NCBI RefSeq assembly: GCF_020884795.1
Contig: NZ_BBZF01000024.1
Coordinates: 1 to 62,941 of the forward strand
Direction of reading: 5' to 3'
DNA: 62,941 nt
Origin: Micromonospora okii
GTDB lineage: Bacteria > Actinomycetota > Actinomycetes > Mycobacteriales > Micromonosporaceae
The notes beneath the pieces were generated by a model. That model saw only the letters and a program-made list of their open reading frames with translations, was not told where the DNA came from and did not search any database. Within the stretch, counting starts at the first letter, position 1. Each line of letters begins with the position of its first letter. Shown one piece after another: positions 25,368 through 34,226 of the stretch. The position numbers and the translations under genes are program-made.

Positions 25368-28300
25368 GTGAGCACCGTGGTGTTCCGCCGGCTTCCGCGC
25401 CAACCGGGGCCCGCCCTGCCGAGGGGCGAGGTGCTGCTGGAGTCCCCGCCGGAGCTGCCCGAGCAGACCCCCCGGGGCATGGGGCAGCTCCTGATGATCC
25501 TGCCGATGGTCTGCGGCGTCGGCGCGATGGCGTTCCTCTACGCCGGCCGGGGCGGCGGCATGATGACGTACGTCGCGGGTGGCTTGTTCGGTGTCTCCAT
25601 GCTCGGCATGGCGATCGGCTCGCTGAGCAACGGCGGCAACGACAAGGCCGAGCTGAACGCCGAGCGCCGCGACTACATGCGCTACCTGGCCCAGATGCGC
25701 AAGCGCACCCGGCGCGCGGCCGAGCAGCAGCGGGCCGCGATGACCTGGCGGCACCCGGAGCCCGACGCGCTGTGGTCGATCGCCGCGTCCCGCCGGCTGT
25801 GGGAGCGGCGCATCACCGAGGACGACTTCGGCGAGGCCCGCATCGCCGTCGGCCCGCAGCGGCTGGCGGTGGAGATCGTGCCGCCGGAGACGAAGCCGGT
25901 GGAGGACCTGGAGCCGATGAGCGCGATCGCGCTGCGCCGGTTCGTCCGGGCCCACTCGACGGTGCCGGACCTGCCGACCGCGCTGTCGGTGCGGGCGTTC
26001 TCCCGGGTGGCGCTGCGCGGCGACCGGGAGCCCGTGCTCGACGTGGCCCGGGCGATGCTGGGGCAGCTCGTCACGTTCCACGCCCCCGACGACCTCGTCG
26101 TCGCGGTGGTCGCCGCCGACGACCGGCAGTCGGCCTGGGAGTGGGTGAAGTGGCTGCCGCACGCCCAGCACCCGGGGCGCGCCGACGCGGCGGGCGCCCG
26201 CCGGCTGGTCTTCGCCACCCTCGCCGAGGCCGAGGAGTCCCTCGCCGACGAGCTGGCCGGCCGTCCCCGCTTCGCCCCGGAGGCGAAGCCCCTGACCACG
26301 ATGCCGCACCTGGTGGTGCTGGTCGACGGCGGCGAGATCGCCCCCACCTGCCACCTGACCGGGCCGAGCCTGCTCGGCACCACCGTCATCGACCTCTCCG
26401 GGGCCGTCCCCCGCGACGCCGGCCGCTGGCTGCTCTGCCTCGACGTCGGCGACGGCACCGCGCTGGACCTGGTGCGCGGGGCGTCGGTGACGCGGCTGGG
26501 CCACCCGGACCGGCTCGACGCCGCCGCCGCCGAGGGCCTGGCCCGGCAGATCGCCCCCTACCGGCTCTCCCAGCAGCAGGCCAGCGCCGAGGAACCGCTG
26601 TCCCGCAGCACCGAGCTGCCCGACCTGCTGGGCGTCGGCGACGCCGCCGCCGTCGACGTGCGGCAGACCTGGCGACCGCGCGGCCACCGGGACCGGCTGC
26701 GCATCCCGCTGGGCGTCGGCCCCGACGGCAACGTGGTGGAGCTGGACTTCAAGGAGTCCGCGCACGAGGGCATGGGCCCGCACGGCCTGGTCATCGGCGC
26801 GACCGGCTCCGGCAAGAGCGAGCTGCTCCGCACGGTGGTCGCCGCGCTCGCGGTGACCCACTCGTCGGAGGAGCTGAACTTCGTCCTGGTCGACTTCAAG
26901 GGCGGCGCGACGTTCGCCTCGCTGGACGCGCTGCCGCACACCAGCGCCGTGATCACCAACCTCTCCGACGAGCTGCCCCTGGTCGACCGGATGCGCGACG
27001 CGCTGGCCGGCGAGATGAACCGCCGGCAGGAGGTGCTGCGGGCGGCCGGCAACTACGTCTCCCGGTACGAGTACGAGAAGGCGCGCGCCGCCGGCGAGCC
27101 GCTGGACCCGATGCCCAGCCTGCTCATCATCTGCGACGAGTTCAGCGAGCTGCTCGCCGCGAAGCCCGACTTCATCGACCTCTTCGTGATGATCGGCCGG
27201 CTGGGCCGGTCGCTCGGGGTGCACCTGCTCCTGGCCAGCCAGCGGCTGGAGGAGGGGAAGCTGCGCGGCCTGGACACCCACCTGTCGTACCGGATCGGCC
27301 TGCGCACCTTCTCGGCCGTGGAGAGCCGCATCGTGCTCGGGGTGCCCGACGCGTACGAGCTGCCCAGCGCCCCCGGCCACGGGTACCTGAAGACCGACAC
27401 GACCACCATGCTGCGGTTCCGGGCCGCGTACGTGTCCGGGCCGTACCGGGCGCCGGGGGAGCAGGGCAGGTCGTCGCAGGCGCAGGTGCAGCGCCGGATC
27501 GTGCCGTACGGCACGGAGTTCGTGCCGGTGCGCGCCCCCGAGCTGCCGGTGGAGCCGGTGGCCGAGCCGGAGCAGCCGGCCGACGGCAAGGCCGTGGCGA
27601 TGCTCGACGTGCTGATCGACCGGCTCGCCGGCCGGGGCCGCCCCGCCCACCAGGTGTGGTTGCCGCCGCTGTCCGAGCCGCCGAGCCTGCTGGACCTGCT
27701 CGGCCCGCTGGCCGTGGACCCCGCCCACGGCCTGACCACCTCCGGCTGGGCGGGCCGGGGCCGGCTCACCGTCCCCGTGGGCGTGGTCGACCGCCCGTAC
27801 GAGCAGCGGCGCGACCCGATGATGGTGGAGCTGGCCGGCGCGGGCGGCAACGTGGTCATCGTCGGCGCCTCGCTGTCGGGCAAGAGCACCATGCTGCGCT
27901 CGATGGTCGCCTCGCTGGCGCTGACCCACACCCCGCGCGAGGCGCAGTTCTTCTGCCTCGACTTCGGCGGTGGCGCGCTGCGCAGCCTGGAGGGGCTGCC
28001 GCACGTCGCCGGGGTGGCCGGTCGGCGGGACACCGAGGCGGTCCGCCGTACCGTCGCCGAGGTGGTCGGGATCATCGACGAGCGCGAGCTGCGCTTCGCC
28101 CAGCACGGCATCGACTCGGTGGCCGCGTACCGCCGCCGACGGGCGGCCGGCGAGTTCGCCGACGACCCGTTCGGCGACGTCTTCCTCGTCGTGGACGGCT
28201 GGAACACGCTGCGCCAGGAGTACGAGGAGCTGGAGCAGACCATCACGAACCTGGCCAACCGGGGCCTCGGCTTCGGCGTGCACGTGGTGATCACGGCGGT

Positions 28301-29330
28301 GCGCTGGGCGGAGGTCCGCATCAACATGCGCGACCTGCTCGGCACGAAGCTGGAGCTGCGGCTCGGCGACGCGGCCGAGTCGGAGATCGACCGCCGCGCC
28401 GCGCAGAACGTGCCGGAGAAGACCCCGGGGCGGGGCCTGACCCGCGACAAGCTGCACTTCCTGGCCGCGGTCTCCCGGATCGACGGCGGCCGGGACGTCG
28501 ACGACCTGACCGAGGCGTCGGTCGCGCTGGCCGGGCAGGTGGCGCGGGCGTGGTCGGGCCCGCCCGCCCCGAAGGTGCGGCTGCTGCCGCGCAGGCTGCC
28601 GCTGCACGAGCTGGCCCGGGTGGTCGACCGGTCGGCGCCCGGCCTGCCGATCGGCGTCAACGAGTCGGCGCTCGCCCCGGTGTACCTGGACCTGGCGGCC
28701 GAGCCGCACCTGACGGTCTTCGGCGACGCCGAGTGCGGCAAGACCAACCTGCTGCGGGTGATCGCCAAGGGCATCGTCGAGCGGTACACCCCGGCGCAGG
28801 CCCGCCTCGTCATCGCCGACTACCGGCGCGGCCTGCTCGGCGCGGTGGAGGGCGATCACCTGCTCGACTACGCGCCGTCCAACCAGGCGTTCGCCCAGGG
28901 GCTCGGGTCGATCCGCAGCGCCCTGACCAACCGGCTGCCCGGCCCGGACGTGACCACCGCCCAGCTCCGCGACCGGAGCTGGTGGAAGGGGCCGGAACTC
29001 TACATCCTGGTCGACGACTACGACCTGGTGGCCTCGGGCGGCAGCAACCCGCTCGGCGCGTTGCAGGAGCTGCTGCCGCAGGCCCGCGACATCGGCCTGC
29101 ACCTGATCGTCACCCGCCGCGTCGGCGGCGTGGCCCGGGCGCTGTACGAGCCGGTGCTGCAACGCCTCCGCGAGTTGGACTCGCCCGGCCTGCTGATGTC
29201 CGGCAGCAGGGAGGAGGGCGCGGTCTTCGGCACCCTGCGGCCCAGCCCGCAGCCGCCCGGCCGGGGCACGCTGGTCCGCCGGCGCGACGGTCAGCAGCTC
29301 GTCCAGACCGCCTGGTCCGAGCCGGTTTAG
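25368..29330 (+). CDS. eccC: Type VII secretion FtsK/SpoIIIE ATPase EccC (fused EccCa-EccCb)
   Basis: This 1320-residue motor protein of the ESX system begins with two membrane helices (~35-80). Three FtsK-type ATPase domains follow, with Walker A motifs GATGSGKS at 477-484, GASLSGKS at 833-840 and GDAECGKT at 1119-1126. The first domain keeps NFVLVDFKGG and LLIICDEFSEL. A long unbroken polypeptide shows that the EccCa and EccCb halves are fused. GTG 25368 has GGGGAGGAGA upstream. It heads a + strand series of secreted-protein genes. Confidence 0.95.
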   Translation: MSTVVFRRLPRQPGPALPRGEVLLESPPELPEQTPRGMGQLLMILPMVCGVGAMAFLYAGRGGGMMTYVAGGLFGVSMLGMAIGSLSNGGNDKAELNAERRDYMRYLAQMRKRTRRAAEQQRAAMTWRHPEPDALWSIAASRRLWERRITEDDFGEARIAVGPQRLAVEIVPPETKPVEDLEPMSAIALRRFVRAHSTVPDLPTALSVRAFSRVALRGDREPVLDVARAMLGQLVTFHAPDDLVVAVVAADDRQSAWEWVKWLPHAQHPGRADAAGARRLVFATLAEAEESLADELAGRPRFAPEAKPLTTMPHLVVLVDGGEIAPTCHLTGPSLLGTTVIDLSGAVPRDAGRWLLCLDVGDGTALDLVRGASVTRLGHPDRLDAAAAEGLARQIAPYRLSQQQASAEEPLSRSTELPDLLGVGDAAAVDVRQTWRPRGHRDRLRIPLGVGPDGNVVELDFKESAHEGMGPHGLVIGATGSGKSELLRTVVAALAVTHSSEELNFVLVDFKGGATFASLDALPHTSAVITNLSDELPLVDRMRDALAGEMNRRQEVLRAAGNYVSRYEYEKARAAGEPLDPMPSLLIICDEFSELLAAKPDFIDLFVMIGRLGRSLGVHLLLASQRLEEGKLRGLDTHLSYRIGLRTFSAVESRIVLGVPDAYELPSAPGHGYLKTDTTTMLRFRAAYVSGPYRAPGEQGRSSQAQVQRRIVPYGTEFVPVRAPELPVEPVAEPEQPADGKAVAMLDVLIDRLAGRGRPAHQVWLPPLSEPPSLLDLLGPLAVDPAHGLTTSGWAGRGRLTVPVGVVDRPYEQRRDPMMVELAGAGGNVVIVGASLSGKSTMLRSMVASLALTHTPREAQFFCLDFGGGALRSLEGLPHVAGVAGRRDTEAVRRTVAEVVGIIDERELRFAQHGIDSVAAYRRRRAAGEFADDPFGDVFLVVDGWNTLRQEYEELEQTITNLANRGLGFGVHVVITAVRWAEVRINMRDLLGTKLELRLGDAAESEIDRRAAQNVPEKTPGRGLTRDKLHFLAAVSRIDGGRDVDDLTEASVALAGQVARAWSGPPAPKVRLLPRRLPLHELARVVDRSAPGLPIGVNESALAPVYLDLAAEPHLTVFGDAECGKTNLLRVIAKGIVERYTPAQARLVIADYRRGLLGAVEGDHLLDYAPSNQAFAQGLGSIRSALTNRLPGPDVTTAQLRDRSWWKGPELYILVDDYDLVASGGSNPLGALQELLPQARDIGLHLIVTRRVGGVARALYEPVLQRLRELDSPGLLMSGSREEGAVFGTLRPSPQPPGRGTLVRRRDGQQLVQTAWSEPV

Positions 29331-29488
29331 GGGACGGTCGAGCGGCCCTGTCGTCGGCGCGGCGGCGGAACCACGCCGCGCCGGGTCGTCGACTGCGAGC
29401 CTGCTGTCGCCCGGCCCGGGGTCTATGGAGGTCGAGGCTGGTTCCGGTAGCGTCGGGTCGACCTTTTGTTCGTGCAGAGAGGACTGTC

Positions 29489-29908
29489 GTGAGCACCTCG
29501 GGGGGTTTCGGTGGCGCCGGCGGCGCCTTGGAGGGTCTGTTGCGCCAGGCGCAGGAGCAGCAGCGCAGGCTGGCGGACCTGCAACAGCGCCGGGCCGACC
29601 TGCGGGTGCCCGGGGAGAGCCCGGACGGCCTGGTGCGGGTCGTGGTCGACGGCGAGATGAAGGTCGGCGACATCGAGATCGACGCCCGCGCGATGCGGCT
29701 GGACAGCTACTCGCTCGCCGAGTCGCTCCAGGCGGCGATCGACGCGGCGTACGCGGCGTTCGGCGAGCGGCAGCAGGAGCTGTTGACCGAGACGCTCGGC
29801 GGCTCCGAGCTGGTCCGCCGGGCCCAGGAGGGCACCCTGACCCCCGACGAGTGGTTCCGCCAGTTCGGGGTGGATCTGTCCGACCCGTTCCGCGGCGCGC
29901 GGCGCTGA
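29489..29908 (+). CDS. YbaB/EbfC-family (EspL-like) protein
   Basis: In this 139-residue protein, residues ~10-110 resemble YbaB/EbfC nucleoid-associated proteins: a long Gln/Arg-rich helix (RQAQEQQRRLADLQQRRADL), a beta hairpin with VRVVVDGEMKVGDIEID and a second long helix. ESX loci often carry such a gene, for example espL beside ESX-1, where it acts as a chaperone or regulator. GTG 29489 follows GAGAGGA. The 158 bp before it hold a short GGCGCGGCG hairpin and a possible TAGCGT promoter element. Confidence 0.78.
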   Translation: MSTSGGFGGAGGALEGLLRQAQEQQRRLADLQQRRADLRVPGESPDGLVRVVVDGEMKVGDIEIDARAMRLDSYSLAESLQAAIDAAYAAFGERQQELLTETLGGSELVRRAQEGTLTPDEWFRQFGVDLSDPFRGARR

Positions 29909-29924
29909 GGCGGGGGGAGAGGCG

Positions 29925-30218
29925 ATGGCGAACAAGGTCGACGTCGACGCGATCCGCAAGGCGGCCCAGCGGCTCGACGCCGCGGACGGCCCGATCCAGT
30001 ACCTGCGCAACGTGCAGGCGCTGCTCGAGGACGTGAAACTGCCGAGCGGGGCGCTGACGCTCTTCGGCGGCCCGACCGTCGCGGCACACAACGACGCGGT
30101 CGACGGCCACCTGGACAACGTCAAGAAGGGCGTGGAGCACCTGCGCCGGGCGGCCGAGCAGCTTGAGCAGACCGCCAAGAACTGGGAGAAGTCGGACCAG
30201 CCGTGGGTGGTCAAGTGA
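29925..30218 (+). CDS. Small WXG-like ESX protein
   Basis: This 97-residue two-helix protein opens with a helix (VDVDAIRKAAQRLDAADGPI) and ends in a long helix with heptads (VKKGVEHLRRAAEQLEQTAK), finishing NWEKSDQPWVVK. No clear W-x-G turn is present. It is 16 bp from the YbaB-like gene and 31 bp from the following membrane WXG-type gene, and it probably pairs with that product. The role is inferred from position in the T7SS cluster. Confidence 0.7.
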   Translation: MANKVDVDAIRKAAQRLDAADGPIQYLRNVQALLEDVKLPSGALTLFGGPTVAAHNDAVDGHLDNVKKGVEHLRRAAEQLEQTAKNWEKSDQPWVVK

Positions 30219-30249
30219 CCGCCCGGCGGCGCGACGGGGGAGAGAGCTG

Positions 30250-30975
30250 ATGTCGGAGATCCTGATCGCCAACGCGTCCGGCACGGTGACCGGCACCCAC
30301 ACGGTGGCGGCGACGACCGCGCCCGTGCGGGGGCTGCTCCCGGCGGCGCGGGCCAACTGGATGTGGCTGGTCGGCGCCGGCCTCATCGGGGTGATGATCG
30401 CCTACCTGGAGACGTTCGACAACGACGAGGTGAACAAGTCCATCAAGGAGTGGGGCGACGCCGCTCGCCTGCTCGGCGGCGACCAGTTCGGCGCGGCGAT
30501 GGCGCAGGTGCCGCCGTCGGAGGGCGAGTGGGACTTCGACGACCGGGACGCGTTCGAACTCTTCCTCCGCAAGCTGGGGGCGGAGATCAACTCGCTGGCC
30601 GAGGCGTTCAACGCCAACAAGGACACCCTCACCTCGGCCCGGGACGCCTTCAACGACGCCGTGGACGCTCTGGTCGCGGCGCTCGTCCCGATCCTGATCG
30701 CGGTGATCGCGTCGGTCGCCCTCCAGGCGTTCCCGGCCACGGCGCCCATCGCCCAGGCGATCGGCGTGGCCGGGCTGACCGCGAGCGTCGCCGTCCTCGC
30801 GCTGGTCTTCGGGGACATCAGCGCGGTCTTCACCGCCGTCACGGCCGGCTTCGGCAGCAACAACCGGTTCGCCTTCGTGTCGGACTCGCGCCCCGGCTGG
30901 GCGGCCGGCGGCACCGACCCCGGGATCAAGGACATCAAGATCGATTGGGTGAAGGACTCCTCCTTCTACCGCTGA
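30250..30975 (+). CDS. ESX-associated membrane protein
   Basis: This 241-residue protein has a hydrophobic stretch near 37-55 (WMWLVGAGLIGVMIAYL), then a helical, acidic middle (FELFLRKLGAEINSLAEAFN) and two further hydrophobic helices (~140-200). ATG 30250 has GGGGGAGAG just upstream. It resembles WXG/LXG-type helical proteins joined to a membrane domain. It sits between a small helical partner and a small membrane protein in one transcript. The family is not recognised with certainty. Confidence 0.68.
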   Translation: MSEILIANASGTVTGTHTVAATTAPVRGLLPAARANWMWLVGAGLIGVMIAYLETFDNDEVNKSIKEWGDAARLLGGDQFGAAMAQVPPSEGEWDFDDRDAFELFLRKLGAEINSLAEAFNANKDTLTSARDAFNDAVDALVAALVPILIAVIASVALQAFPATAPIAQAIGVAGLTASVAVLALVFGDISAVFTAVTAGFGSNNRFAFVSDSRPGWAAGGTDPGIKDIKIDWVKDSSFYR

Positions 30976-30990
30976 CGAGAGGCGGGCGAC

Positions 30991-31260
30991 GTGGTGAAAG
31001 TCGTTCTGGGGTTGTTCGTCTACTCCCTGGCGACCATCCCGGTCTTCCTCGGGCTGGCACTGGTCGCCCAGCTCACCCACGCGATCTGGGCCAGGCGGGC
31101 CAGCGAGATCGTCCTCCTCACCGGCGTCGCCGCGCTGATCCCGGTGGTGCTCGCCCGGGCGTTCGAGAAGCCGGTGCTCTGGGCGGGCGTGGCGCTGCTG
31201 GTGGTGCTGCTGGTGGGCGGCGTGGTGAAGCACGCGCGGTCGTACACCCGATCGTCCTGA
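30991..31260 (+). CDS. Small integral membrane protein in the ESX locus
   Basis: This 89-residue protein has three predicted membrane helices (~5-27, 38-55, 60-80) and a short basic tail ending KHARSYTRSS. It has no soluble domain and is not recognised. It lies 15 bp after the preceding gene and is probably cotranscribed. The 223 bp that follow, before the EsxB-like gene, contain no evident gene. Confidence 0.66.
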   Translation: MVKVVLGLFVYSLATIPVFLGLALVAQLTHAIWARRASEIVLLTGVAALIPVVLARAFEKPVLWAGVALLVVLLVGGVVKHARSYTRSS

Positions 31261-31483
31261 CTTCCGGCCGCCGGACCGCCGGACGCCACCGTGCGGAGGC
31301 GTGCGGAAACACGGTGTCCACGCGTGTCCGTCCACGGAAGACGATGCGGTGCCAGGGCTGCGCCGGCTTGGTCGCATCGGTTACCGTGCCTTGAGAATGT
31401 CCGTCGGTGGGGTTGGTTGCCTTGCCGCGGGGGAGGGCGCGGCAGAGTTCCGCCGCCACAACGATGACGGAAGGGTGTGAAGC

Positions 31484-31792
31484 ATGGCGTTCGAGGTCGA
31501 AGCATCGACTCTGCATACCGCGGCGAATGACGTGCGGTCCACGCGCAGCGAGGTCGACGGCGAGCTCAAGAAGCTGTGGGGCGTGGTCGACGACCTGGCG
31601 ATGGCCTGGAAGGGGCAGGCGTCCTCGGGCTTCCAGCAGCTCATGCAGCGCTGGAACGAGGACACCGCCAAGCTGCTGACGGCGATGGACAACATCGCCG
31701 ACCTGCTCGACCAGTCCGGTACGACGCACCAGGTCAACGACGAAGAGCAGCAGCAGATGCTGGACAAGTTCCACGCTGCTCTCAACCCGTGA
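31484..31792 (+). CDS. WXG100 protein, EsxB/CFP-10-like
   Basis: This 102-residue secreted helical hairpin has the W-x-G turn at AMAWKGQASSGF (~40-51), flanked by helices TAANDVRSTRSEVDGELKKL and FQQLMQRWNEDTAKLLTAMD. The C-terminal helix carries further acidic residues (NDEEQQQMLDKF). It is the longer member of the pair with the next gene, as in esxB-esxA. It probably forms a 1:1 heterodimer recognised by EccC. Confidence 0.88.
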   Translation: MAFEVEASTLHTAANDVRSTRSEVDGELKKLWGVVDDLAMAWKGQASSGFQQLMQRWNEDTAKLLTAMDNIADLLDQSGTTHQVNDEEQQQMLDKFHAALNP

Positions 31793-31820
31793 CCGGCAGC
31801 CAGGCGCAGAGGAGGAAATC

Positions 31821-32099
31821 GTGACGATCAAGGTTGACTACGCGGTCCTCGAGAGCAGCAACCAGCAGATGACGGCCATCTCGCGCACCATCGACGAGAA
31901 GCTCGACACGCTGCGGTCCATGCTCACCAAGCTCCAGTGGGAGGGTGAGGACCGCGTCGCCTACCAGCAGCACCAGGCGCAGTGGGACACCGCCGTCAAG
32001 GACATCAACAAGATCCTGAACGACATCGGTGGCGCGGTCGGCATCGCCCGCGAGAACTACGTCACCACCGAGATGAGCAACTCCAAGGTGTGGAGCTGA
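31821..32099 (+). CDS. WXG100 protein, EsxA/ESAT-6-like
   Basis: This 92-residue protein has W-x-G in KLQWEGEDRVAY (~37-48) between two amphipathic helices. The C-terminus, NYVTTEMSNSKVWS, contains a YxxxE element similar to the Esx secretion signal YxxxD/E. GTG 31821 follows GAGGAGG. It is cotranscribed with the EsxB-like gene and followed by a perfect 14-bp terminator hairpin, so the pair ends an operon. Confidence 0.88.
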   Translation: MTIKVDYAVLESSNQQMTAISRTIDEKLDTLRSMLTKLQWEGEDRVAYQQHQAQWDTAVKDINKILNDIGGAVGIARENYVTTEMSNSKVWS

Positions 32100-32112
32100 G
32101 ACGACGCTAGCG

Positions 32113-32145
32113 CGGCTCCGGTCCGGCTCGACCGGACCGGAGCCG
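32113..32145 (+). terminator. Terminator after esxBA-like pair
   Basis: CGGCTCCGGTCCGG (32113-32126) pairs perfectly with CCGGACCGGAGCCG (32132-32145) around a 5-base loop, followed by TTCTG. It lies 13 bases past the EsxA-like stop. Confidence 0.85.
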
Positions 32146-32183
32146 TTCTGCGTGACGGGTCCATGAAGAGGCGGGGGAGAGCG

Positions 32184-33632
32184 ATGCGTACGGGGAAGCG
32201 CCGCCGACCGTTGCTGCGGTCCGCCGCCGCCGTGCTGGCGCTGGTCACCGCCGCCGGAGCCGGCCTCTCGGCCGCGCCCGCGCCCGCCCGCGCCGCCGAC
32301 ACCGTGCGCGGCCTCCAGTGGTACCTCGACACGCTGCGCATCTCCGAGGCGCACAAGCTGACCCGTGGCGAGGGCGTCACCGTCGCGGTGGTCGACGGCG
32401 GCGTGCACGCCGCGCACCCCGCCCTGCGGGGCCAGGTCCTCAAGGGCACGTCGCTCTCCGACGCGGTGCCCGCCGACGGCCGCTCCGACCCGGACCGGGA
32501 GGCGGGCCACGGCACCAAGATGGCCGGCGTCATCGCCGGCCGGGGCGGCGGCTCCATGACGCAACTCGGCATCGCCCCGGGAGCGAAGATCCTGCCGGTC
32601 GCCCTGGGCCTGCCGCGCGAGTGGGACATCGCGGGCGGCATCCGCTGGGCCGTCGATCACGGCGCGGACGTGATCAACCTGTCGATCGGCGGCGAAGGCA
32701 GCGACCCTCAGGTCACCGAGGCCGTGCGGTACGCGCTGGACAAGGGGGTCGTGCTGGTGGCAGCCGCCGGCAACCGCCCCACCAACCGGGCCGTGCCGAT
32801 GCCGGCCAACATCCCCGGCGTCCTCGCCGTCAGCGCCGTCGGCCGGACGGGGTCGCTGTGGAGCGGCTCGATCACCGGTCCGGAGGTGGGCCTCGCCGCC
32901 CCCGGCGAGCGGGTCATCGGTCCCGTGCCGCCGCCGGTGTCGCCGAACGGCTACGGCGTGGCCAGCGGGAGCAGCGACGCGGCGGCGGTCGTCTCCGGGG
33001 CCGCCGCGCTGGTCAGGTCCCGCTACCCGGACCTCGACGCCGCCAACGTGGTGAACCGCCTGATCCGCACGGCCCGGGACCGGGGCGCGTCGGGCCGCGA
33101 CCCGGAGTACGGCTTCGGCACGCTCGACGTGCTGGCGGCGCTGACCGCGTCGGTGCCCAAGGTGGGCGGCAACCCCCTGCTGACCGGCGCGTCGCCGAAG
33201 CCGGACGCCGCCGGCGGTGACGAGGGAGACGACGACGGCGACGACGGGCCGCCGGTCACCATCGGCCTCGCCGACAACGCCCCGATCCAGCTCGGGCTCT
33301 GCCTGCTCGCGGTGCTCCTGATCGGCGCGGTGGTCGTGGCGCTGATCGTGGTGAACCGGCGCGCGGCCCGCCGCCGTGCCCAGGCCGCCCCGGCCAACCG
33401 CCCGCCGGGCGTCCCGACCCCCGGGTACGGGCAGCCTCCGGGCGCGCCGTCCGGGTACGGGCCGCCTCCGGGCCGCCCCGCACAGCAGCATCCGTACCAG
33501 CCGGGCCCCGCGGGCCGGCCGGCCGCCCCGCCCCCGTACGGCGGGCAGGGCCTCCCGCCACCGGGCCCGGGGGGACGGCCGGGCCCGCAACCAGGCGGAC
33601 CGGCCGGGCCGCCGACGGACCCACAGCGTTGA
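32184..33632 (+). CDS. mycP: Type VII secretion-associated serine protease (mycosin)
   Basis: This 482-residue subtilase has a signal peptide (to ~33, ending APARA), catalytic D71 (VVDGG), H109 (GHGTK) and S264 (SGSSDAAAVVSG, where the usual GTS is GSS). A C-terminal membrane helix follows at ~369-391, then a long Pro/Gly/Tyr/Gln-rich cytoplasmic tail that is unusual in length for a mycosin. ATG 32184 was preferred over ATG 32163 because GGGGGAGAG precedes it. It should process or stabilise the ESX complex on the outer face of the membrane. Confidence 0.92.
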   Translation: MRTGKRRRPLLRSAAAVLALVTAAGAGLSAAPAPARAADTVRGLQWYLDTLRISEAHKLTRGEGVTVAVVDGGVHAAHPALRGQVLKGTSLSDAVPADGRSDPDREAGHGTKMAGVIAGRGGGSMTQLGIAPGAKILPVALGLPREWDIAGGIRWAVDHGADVINLSIGGEGSDPQVTEAVRYALDKGVVLVAAAGNRPTNRAVPMPANIPGVLAVSAVGRTGSLWSGSITGPEVGLAAPGERVIGPVPPPVSPNGYGVASGSSDAAAVVSGAAALVRSRYPDLDAANVVNRLIRTARDRGASGRDPEYGFGTLDVLAALTASVPKVGGNPLLTGASPKPDAAGGDEGDDDGDDGPPVTIGLADNAPIQLGLCLLAVLLIGAVVVALIVVNRRAARRRAQAAPANRPPGVPTPGYGQPPGAPSGYGPPPGRPAQQHPYQPGPAGRPAAPPPYGGQGLPPPGPGGRPGPQPGGPAGPPTDPQR

Positions 33633-33669
33633 CACCGACACCTGAGAAACGGGGTCAGGGGAGGGAACC

Positions 33670-34209
33670 ATGAGCGACGAGAAGAACGATCCGAACCGGG
33701 TGGACGTCGACCTCCCCGTTCCGATGCCGGTCGGCACGGGCTACCCGGGGATGGTCAACGTCCGGGGGATCAGCTTCGACCGGATCGGCGTGGAGCAGGC
33801 CAAGACGCCGTCCGGGCTGGTCGCCCCGAAGGGCGAGAAGGGCGTCGAGACGGAGTGGGACGCCGGCAACCTCGACTCGGCCATCACCTGGCTGGAGACG
33901 CACGCCGCCTACCTGCACCGCCTCTCCTACGACATGTCCGACATCAAGGAGAAGCTCGGCGGCGACCAGGCCATCGCGGGCAAGGGGCCGCTCGGCGGTT
34001 TCCAGTACGCCCAGCAGTTGGCCCAGAAGCACCAGCAGGTGTACGGCAGCACCGAGGGCGGCCTGCGCACGCTCTCGGAGAACCTGTACTCGGCGGCCGA
34101 GGCCCTGCGCACGGTCAAGCGGAACTACGAGTCCGCCGAGGGCGCCAACGCCATGAGCGCGCAGGAAATGCAGAAGGCCTTCACCGACGCCGCGCGCGGC
34201 GGCAGCTAG
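33670..34209 (+). CDS. ESX-associated helical partner protein
   Basis: In this 179-residue protein an unstructured N-terminus with VDVDLPVPMPV precedes two long helices (LDSAITWLETHAAYLHRLSY and the C-terminal NLYSAAEALRTVKRNYESAE). The position, 17 bp before a long WXG protein that shares its C-terminal motif with the 18996-20258 product, makes it the equivalent of the 20251-20619 protein in a second pair. There is no W-x-G. The family is not named with confidence. Confidence 0.7.
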   Translation: MSDEKNDPNRVDVDLPVPMPVGTGYPGMVNVRGISFDRIGVEQAKTPSGLVAPKGEKGVETEWDAGNLDSAITWLETHAAYLHRLSYDMSDIKEKLGGDQAIAGKGPLGGFQYAQQLAQKHQQVYGSTEGGLRTLSENLYSAAEALRTVKRNYESAEGANAMSAQEMQKAFTDAARGGS

Positions 34210-34226
34210 ATCGACGGGAGCGGGAC

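Noticed and set aside
24536..29488. Long open frame ahead of the YbaB-like gene, overlapping eccD and eccC
   Set aside because: Its product is arginine/proline/glycine-rich shadow sequence; only the last 139 residues after GTG 29489 resemble a protein family.
25248..30386. A very long open frame antisense to eccC
   Set aside because: Composition and codon use are those of a GC-rich shadow frame; the sense strand carries unmistakable FtsK-type ATPase motifs.
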